NCBI GenBank assembly: GCA_022561675.1
Contig: JADFQT010000008.1
Coordinates: 1-18,418 of the forward strand
Source of the DNA: Chloroflexota bacterium
GTDB taxonomy: Bacteria; Chloroflexota; Dehalococcoidia; Lucifugimonadales; UBA3495
DNA: 18,418 nucleotides
Direction: 5' to 3'
Shown piece by piece: positions 14,153 to 18,418 of the stretch (position 1 is the stretch's first letter; the number at the start of each line of letters is the position of its first letter). The notes below the pieces were generated by a model. It searched no databases. It had not been told where the DNA came from and saw only the letters and a list, made by a program, of their open reading frames with translations. The translations under genes were made by a program, and so were the position numbers.

Positions 14153-14629
14153 TTACTCCACCTGCACCAGTTTGATTTCAAAGATAAGGTCCTTGCCCGC
14201 CAGGGGATGATTGCGGTCTAACGTCACCCGGCTGGCGGTAACCTCCACCACGGTGAAAGGCACCTGCTCTCCGTTGGGCGCGTTTCCCTGTAATACGCTC
14301 CCCACTTCCAGAGGCATGCTGGTGGGAAACTGGCTTCGCTCCACCTCTATCACAGCCTCAGGACGGTGGGGGCCGTAGGCTTGTTCGGCTGGGATTTTCA
14401 CAGTTTTGGATTCTCCCGGCTCCATGCCGATGACGCCCTGCTCGAAGGCGGGAATCATCTGGCCGCTGCCGATGACGAATTCCAGGGGTTCTCCTATTTC
14501 GGAAGAGTCCCCGGAAAAGTCCCCGGAAGAGTCCGCAGAAGAGTCCAAAGAGGAGTCGAACACTTGCCCATCGGCCAATCTCCCGGTGTAATGGACCTTG
14601 ACCTTGCTGCCCGGCTGCGCCCGTACCAT
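14153..14629 (-). CDS. FKBP-type peptidyl-prolyl isomerase, SlyD-like, with an Asp/Ser repeat insertion
   Basis: This 158-residue cytoplasmic prolyl isomerase/chaperone begins KVKVHYTGRLADGQVFDSS (9-27), the standard FKBP start. EPLEFVIGSGQMIPAFEQGVIGM (48-69) and GESKTVKIPAEQAYG (72-86) follow, then an insert-in-flap segment (about 87-135) and the closing HPLAGKDLIFEIKLVQVE (141-158). The C-terminal His-rich metal tail of E. coli SlyD is absent. Between VFD and EPLEF there is an extra run of x-D-S-S tetrapeptides (about 25-43), encoded by a tandem 12-bp repeat, where relatives usually have only a short loop. The start is ATG 14629, with GGAGGGG about 6 nt upstream; GTG 14635 is too close to that site. 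A TATAAT-like box (14653-14658) lies just upstream. Confidence 0.92.
   Translation of the reverse strand: MVRAQPGSKVKVHYTGRLADGQVFDSSLDSSADSSGDFSGDSSEIGEPLEFVIGSGQMIPAFEQGVIGMEPGESKTVKIPAEQAYGPHRPEAVIEVERSQFPTSMPLEVGSVLQGNAPNGEQVPFTVVEVTASRVTLDRNHPLAGKDLIFEIKLVQVE
14502..14561 (-). repeat. Five-copy 12-bp tandem repeat inside the FKBP gene
   Basis: Five 12-bp units begin at 14502, 14514, 14526, 14538 and 14550. They are variants of GAAGAGTCCCCG on the plus strand. On the coding strand each unit encodes x-Asp-Ser-Ser, with one unit reading x-Asp-Phe-Ser. Copies differ by 1-5 bases, so the array is not a fresh expansion. The length is a multiple of three, so copy changes would keep the frame. 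Confidence 0.9.
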
Positions 14630-14652
14630 ATCCACCCCTCCAGATTGAGGGC

Positions 14653-14680
14653 ATTATACTATGAGTCGACCCAGGCTCAA
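14653..14680 (-). promoter_or_regulatory. Sigma70-like promoter of the FKBP gene
   Basis: On the minus strand TTGAGC (14680-14675) and a perfect TATAAT (14658-14653) are separated by 16 nt. Transcription would start about 15-20 nt before the ATG at 14629, leaving room for its GGAGGGG site. Confidence 0.5.
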
Positions 14681-14780
14681 TAAAGAATTTCCCATAGGAA
14701 AGCCAAGGTGGGATCTACATGGACCGCCATACCAATCTCTGCGCGCTTCATCTTGGCATAAGTTTAGGCTGGTTTCTTGT

Positions 14781-14788
14781 TATATAAT
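14781..14788 (+). promoter_or_regulatory. Possible -10 box of the Rieske/CoA-transferase unit
   Basis: TATATAAT (14781-14788) contains a perfect TATAAT and is preceded by TG (14778-14779 area), as in extended -10 promoters. No good TTGACA is at normal spacing; TTGGCA (14753-14758) is too far. Only a tentative call. Confidence 0.35.
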
Positions 14789-14902
14789 CGTAAGGTTGTT
14801 TCAGCTACCCGAGGGCTGAGTTTTCTGCTGATTTCGCCGGGGTGATTCCAGCGGGCGTTCGGCTCCCTTGGGATTAGGCACCAGACTGAAGGAGGAAAGC
14901 CG

Positions 14903-15232
14903 TTGGCAGACGAAGACTTCGTTAAAGTGGCGAGTCTGGATAAACTTCCGCCGGGCGAGATGATGCGGGTAGACATAGGCATGCATGAGATCCTGCTGGT
15001 CAACCTGGATGGCAAAATTCATGCCTGCTCCAATATTTGCGCTCATCAATTCCAACAGCTTAATTACGGCGAATTGAATGGAGAGGAGGTTCGTTGTTCG
15101 CTCCACGGAGCCACATACAATGTGGTAACCGGGGATCAACTTCCCGGCAAGTACGCCGAGTTCGGTCCCATCCCGGTTTATGAGGTCCGGCTAGACGGTA
15201 CGGACATACTGGTCAAGCGGCCCGCCCGATAG
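14903..15232 (+). CDS. Rieske [2Fe-2S] ferredoxin
   Basis: This 109-residue soluble protein has the Rieske cluster ligands Cys46 and His48 (C-A-H) and Cys65 and His68 (C-S-L-H), with GATYNV after the second pair. Small stand-alone Rieske proteins of this type carry electrons to ring-hydroxylating dioxygenases or other oxygenases. There is no transmembrane anchor, which separates it from cytochrome bc complex subunits. The start is TTG 14903, 7 nt after a strong AAGGAGG (14889-14895). It lies 105 nt before a family III CoA-transferase gene on the same strand. No oxygenase alpha subunit or ferredoxin reductase is in the window, so its partner is unknown. Confidence 0.93.
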   Translation: MADEDFVKVASLDKLPPGEMMRVDIGMHEILLVNLDGKIHACSNICAHQFQQLNYGELNGEEVRCSLHGATYNVVTGDQLPGKYAEFGPIPVYEVRLDGTDILVKRPAR

Positions 15233-15337
15233 CTCCCCCAATAATTATCGCGGCGGCGGCGGTCCATGCAGCACCTCGCGGCGGTCTGGTGGTTCCGGAT
15301 TTTGTTGTTTCAGCAGTTAACCGGCAGGAGAAGACTG

Positions 15338-16516
15338 ATGGCCAATAGTGGGCCGAGCGTCCTGGAAGGGGTTCGGATACTGGAGTTGGCCCGCTGGCAG
15401 GCTGCGCCTCGCGGCGGTCTGGTGCTGCGGGACATGGGGGCTGAGGTGATCAAGGTGGAGTGGCGCAAAGGCGGCGATCTGCGTAACTCCGGACCCTTTG
15501 TCGGAGACATGAGTGTCCAGTTCGCTGCCTATAATCGGGGCAAGAAAAGCATCAGCCTGAATACCCGCCACCAAAAGGGGAAGGAAATCTTCCTGGATAT
15601 GGTGAAACTGGCCGACGTTGTCCTGGAGAATTTTCGTCCCGGAACAATGGAAAAAATGGGGTTTGGCTATGAGGTGTTGAGCCAGGTCAACCCCGGCATC
15701 ATTCTGGCGTCGGTCTCCGGTTTCGGTCAGTACGGCCCCTACCGAGACCGGCAGTGCTTCGACCCCATTATTCAAGCCATGAGCGGCATTGGTCATCAGA
15801 CCGGGCGGGGATTCGACCGTCCCATCATGGCCGAAGGTCCCATCATGGACCGCACCGCCGCCCTCCACGCCACTATCGGAATCTTGGGAGCGCTAAGGTA
15901 CCGGGACCGGACCGGCGAGGGCCAGTGGCTGGAGGTGGCCATGCTGGACGGGGGTATCACCCTGGAGGAGGTTGCCCTGGCCATGTGCCACGAGACGGGT
16001 AACGACGACTTTATGCGCAGTGGCAGCTTTATACAATGCCAGGATGGCTGGATCACAACCGGTGCGGCCCGGGCCGGAATGTGGGAGCGCATGCTGAAGG
16101 TGATGGGTTACGACGAGCTTTCCCAAGACCCAGAATTCGCCGCCCCCATGTTCGCCACGGACAAGGCGGAGGTCCGCATGGAGCTTCTCCACCTTTGGGC
16201 CGAAGAGCGAACGGTCAAGGAGGCGGAGGAGGCACTGGTCGGGGCGGACATTCCGGTTGGCCGGGCCATGAGCATTCCGGAGGTATTGGAGGACTCCCAC
16301 ATCTGGGAGCGGGAGGTGATGATGGAGATGGACATCGACGAGCCGGGCGGAAAGAAGATGCTGGTGCCTGGTCCCAGCATCATCAAATTCTCCAAAACAC
16401 CGACCACCGCCGGCCCGATTCCCAAGTATGGGGAGCACAACGAGGAGCTATATGGAGAGCTGCTGGGCTTGGACCAGGATGCCTTGACCCAATTAAGGGA
16501 CGAGGGAGTAATTTAG
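15338..16516 (+). CDS. Family III CoA-transferase (CaiB/BaiF)
   Basis: The 392-residue product belongs to the family III CoA-transferases, which move CoA between carboxylic acids through an aspartyl-CoA thioester intermediate. It opens with LEGVRILELARWQAAP (9-24) and GAEVIKVE (34-41), then YNRGKKSISLN (65-75) and ADVVLENFRPGTMEKMG (92-108). Asp171 in GPIMDRTAALHATIGILGAL (167-186) is the best match to the catalytic aspartate of formyl-CoA transferase (Asp169). The start is ATG 15338, 7 nt after AGGAG (15326-15330). An upstream in-frame ATG at 15266 lacks a ribosome binding site. It lies downstream of the Rieske gene and may be co-transcribed. The acid substrate cannot be told. Confidence 0.92.
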   Translation: MANSGPSVLEGVRILELARWQAAPRGGLVLRDMGAEVIKVEWRKGGDLRNSGPFVGDMSVQFAAYNRGKKSISLNTRHQKGKEIFLDMVKLADVVLENFRPGTMEKMGFGYEVLSQVNPGIILASVSGFGQYGPYRDRQCFDPIIQAMSGIGHQTGRGFDRPIMAEGPIMDRTAALHATIGILGALRYRDRTGEGQWLEVAMLDGGITLEEVALAMCHETGNDDFMRSGSFIQCQDGWITTGAARAGMWERMLKVMGYDELSQDPEFAAPMFATDKAEVRMELLHLWAEERTVKEAEEALVGADIPVGRAMSIPEVLEDSHIWEREVMMEMDIDEPGGKKMLVPGPSIIKFSKTPTTAGPIPKYGEHNEELYGELLGLDQDALTQLRDEGVI

Positions 16517-16683
16517 CTTTTTTACTTAAGCCTAAGCGGAGCCCGCGGTGGCCGGTATGGCCCAAGCCCAACTATCCTCATCACCCCGAACCTAGCAACC
16601 CGGCCACCCTCCTGGAGGGCGACCGGGTTATCAAGTTCGGACCTTACACCGGTTCGGCTACGGTATTCTTGAGCTGACCGACC
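16517..16683. other. Gap between convergent genes, no clear gene
   Basis: I see no RNA gene, terminator or repeat in this 167-nt gap. The segment 16594-16677 reads as NPATLLEGDRVIKFGPYTG and ends in TGA, which has protein-like composition but no start codon with a ribosome binding site. It could be a decayed remnant or chance. Confidence 0.3.
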
Positions 16684-18144
16684 TTAGTCATAGTCCCAGG
16701 CAGTCACCACACCAGTGGGGATTCCCTCGTCGTAGGATTTGTTGATCAGGCTCAGGATGTCGGTAATCTGAAGCTGGGTGAGCTCCACGGTGTTGATAGT
16801 GTGAGTTGTTGTGACGGTTGCACCTGACAGGAGAAGGGCGTCGGCCGCCAACAGCATATCTCCCACGGTAGTGCCCGCATCATCCAGCCGCTGGACCAAG
16901 CCACCCAAATCCGTCAGCTCGGCAAGGCCGGTAGCACACAGGCCCGCGATGGTTGCGTCTACGGTGCCACAGGTGCCCAGTGCCTCGTCCCCGAAGGTAT
17001 TCGCCAGGGGATAGACGATATACCCGGCGGGGTCCGGCACCGGGTCGATATTCAGGTAGTAGTCCAAATATATGGGTCTAAACTCTACATCATCATCAAC
17101 TCCCCATTCGCCGTAGACGAGATCCAGATTCAGGTTGAGCCGCAGGGTTATATCCTGGGCGGCCAGGTTGCTCTTGGGCTTGCAGCGCCCATTTTCGTCG
17201 AGCAGCTTTCCGGCGGTCAGGAAGCTGCAGTCATCTTGGCCGCCCTGGTCGCCAACCAGGAAGAAGCAGAGACGGGTCACATCCCTCGGAGTCGTGACCT
17301 CTTCGAAGTCCTCCGCAGATGCAGAGATGTCCACGTCAACGCTGGGTGAGGCCAAGATGGTCGTTATCCCGGTGATAGCCTCCACATTCATCGCGGCAAG
17401 GGGATCGCGGCTCATCTCTGCGAGGACATCACAGGTCAAGACTTCACCATCGTTATGGTAGTAGCCCTGGGTCCAGGAGACTGTGTGTTCAGGTAGGGGA
17501 GAATCCCTGGTGATATTTACGTTATCGACCCAGGCCCAGTCTCTACCCCCTGTGGAAGTCCCCACAAAATGGACTTGAATAATAGTTGTAAGCTGTTCCG
17601 TTGTGCTCGCCAGAAAGTCAAAGTCTACTCTCCCGGTGTAAATGGGGCCGGCATTCGACTGTGCCTGGCGTGGTTGGAAAGATTCGATCTGGGTCGGGCC
17701 GGTGCTCACGATATTTAGGGCGTCGGTCTCGCTCGACCGCTCCAACTGTACCACCCGCACCTCCAGGCGACCATCGTCATGCGTGCCGCCGGTGGTGTGA
17801 TAGCCCCAGTCGTACTCCACGACGAGGCTGGCACCGTACGGAACCTCGAAGGTCACATACGCATCACACCCGTTACTTAGTTGCAGGGCCATATCGCCCT
17901 TGTGATTCTTTACGGCACAATCCTCGTCATGACCCTCTCTTTCGATTTCATCCCAGTGAATCACATCATTAGAATTAGAGTCTTTCGGATCCCCAAAGCC
18001 GTCCGTGAAGGGAAGGGTAAGGGGAAGCTCGCCGCCATCATGAGTAGCGTAGGCCGAGTTCGCGCTGACCACCATCAGCGCCATCCCCAGCATCAGCAAC
18101 GCCATCAGAACCAGGGGCCGTTTGGAATTAACCTTATCGATCAT
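16684..18144 (-). CDS. Secreted protein of unknown function with a beta-rich N-terminal domain
   Basis: This 486-residue protein is exported. From ATG 18144 there is a basic n-region (KVNSKR), a hydrophobic core (LVLMALLMLGMALMVV, 11-26) and an A-Y-A signal peptidase site (31-33). An upstream frame to 18309 exists, but GGGAGAGG 5-6 nt before ATG 18144 fixes this start. The first half (about 45-230) is rich in strands, with FTDGFGDP, DVIHWDEIE and WAWVDNVNITRD, and resembles jelly-roll carbohydrate- or ligand-binding domains by pattern. The second half has many acidic residues, several cysteines and a Thr/Leu-rich C-terminus (AADALLLSGATVTTTHT) ending TAWDYD, with no visible anchor or sorting motif. 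I do not recognise a family. The leader carries a G-rich motif at 18187-18219. Confidence 0.85.
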   Translation of the reverse strand: MIDKVNSKRPLVLMALLMLGMALMVVSANSAYATHDGGELPLTLPFTDGFGDPKDSNSNDVIHWDEIEREGHDEDCAVKNHKGDMALQLSNGCDAYVTFEVPYGASLVVEYDWGYHTTGGTHDDGRLEVRVVQLERSSETDALNIVSTGPTQIESFQPRQAQSNAGPIYTGRVDFDFLASTTEQLTTIIQVHFVGTSTGGRDWAWVDNVNITRDSPLPEHTVSWTQGYYHNDGEVLTCDVLAEMSRDPLAAMNVEAITGITTILASPSVDVDISASAEDFEEVTTPRDVTRLCFFLVGDQGGQDDCSFLTAGKLLDENGRCKPKSNLAAQDITLRLNLNLDLVYGEWGVDDDVEFRPIYLDYYLNIDPVPDPAGYIVYPLANTFGDEALGTCGTVDATIAGLCATGLAELTDLGGLVQRLDDAGTTVGDMLLAADALLLSGATVTTTHTINTVELTQLQITDILSLINKSYDEGIPTGVVTAWDYD

Positions 18145-18186
18145 CGCATCCTCTCCCTTTTTGATCCGCCAGAAAAAAATAGAAAA

Positions 18187-18219
18187 CCCCCCACCTACCC
18201 CACCTACCCCACCATCCCC
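18187..18219 (-). promoter_or_regulatory. Four-tract G-quadruplex motif in the leader of the secreted-protein gene
   Basis: On the minus (coding) strand, four G-tracts lie at 18219-18216, 18210-18207, 18201-18198 and 18192-18187 (4, 4, 4 and 6 G). They are separated by three loops of exactly 5 nt (ATGGT, TAGGT, TAGGT). The 9-nt period makes it also a short tandem repeat. It ends about 43 nt before the start codon, and upstream of the Shine-Dalgarno, so it would be in the mRNA leader or the promoter region. Confidence 0.75.
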
Positions 18220-18418
18220 ACACCATATCCACACTATATTTCTGGCTGGTTGAGAACCGGGGGCTGAATGGTCGCCAAATAGGAACAGATTGAAGAACAT
18301 ATGGCGCAATTTTGTGCCCGGGACGGCTCAGGGCAGGCCATAGGTACCATTCCCACAACCTCCGCAACCCCCGGTTCCTCCCCGAGCCGCCGACTAAGGG
18401 TTCCTTTAGCTCTGTTCG
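18220..18418. other. Upstream end region, nothing assigned
   Basis: I find no gene here. GAACCGGGGG (18254-18263) and CCCCCGGTTC (18368-18377) form a 10-bp inverted repeat about 100 nt apart. It could be an operator pair or a long-range stem, but this is weak on its own. Confidence 0.3.

Noticed and set aside
18187..18219. CRISPR-like tandem array
   Set aside because: The 9-nt period and three units are far too short for repeat-spacer structure, and no cas gene is present.

Overview
The window looks like part of a GC-rich chromosome of an uncultured Chloroflexota-type bacterium (SAR202/Dehalococcoidia-like is my best guess). This rests on a tRNA-sensing T-box outside the usual Firmicutes setting, the mix of short-chain dehydrogenases, a family III CoA-transferase, MmgE/PrpD, a Rieske ferredoxin and DUF1326, frequent TTG starts, and several families of short palindromic repeats. 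The taxonomic call is inference. I see no tRNA, rRNA, CRISPR array, transposase, integrase or prophage gene.

Layout. (1) 3-659: 3' part of a quinone oxidoreductase cut by the window edge. (2) 744-4134: a tryptophan-biosynthesis unit. A sigma70-like promoter leads into a T-box leader with a UGG (Trp) specifier and an intrinsic terminator, then trpE, a repeat-rich gap, a VOC/glyoxalase-fold gene, and trpG. The VOC stop codon overlaps the trpG start, so the two anthranilate synthase subunits are separated by an unexpected enzyme gene. (3) 4225-6275: a DUF1326 protein and an MmgE/PrpD protein. (4) 6299-7103 on the minus strand: an AT-richer two-gene module of unknown function, a membrane-anchored helical protein and a small soluble protein with stop and start 1 nt apart. 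(5) 7142-7543: a small DUF4286-like alpha/beta-barrel protein on the minus strand. (6) 7937-10642: two consecutive MFS transporters, an EntS-like MFS_3 type and a 14-TM DHA2 type. The first may begin at a non-standard codon. (7) 10699-13998: a GNAT acetyltransferase and an SDR in one minus-strand operon, a carboxymuconolactone-decarboxylase-like protein (minus), and a second, closely related SDR (plus). All three upstream regions of SDR1, CMD and SDR2 share the 8-mer GTACTTCC. (8) 14153-14629: a SlyD-like FKBP isomerase carrying a tandem-repeat-encoded Asp/Ser insertion. (9) 14903-16516: a Rieske ferredoxin and a CaiB/BaiF CoA-transferase. (10) 16684-18144: a secreted 486-residue protein of unknown function, whose leader carries a regular four-tract G-quadruplex motif on the sense strand.

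How the genes work together. Uncharged tRNA-Trp should open the T-box and allow trpE transcription, possibly through VOC and trpG. TrpE also keeps the LLES feedback-inhibition motif, giving a second level of control by tryptophan. The SDR/CMD/CoA-transferase/Rieske/MmgE set suggests a heterotrophic degradative lifestyle on organic acids or cyclic compounds, but no single pathway can be assembled from these genes alone. The best candidates for something undescribed are the unknown two-gene membrane module (6299-7103), the trpE-VOC-trpG arrangement, the covarying palindromic repeat pair (14033-14102), and the G-quadruplex leader.
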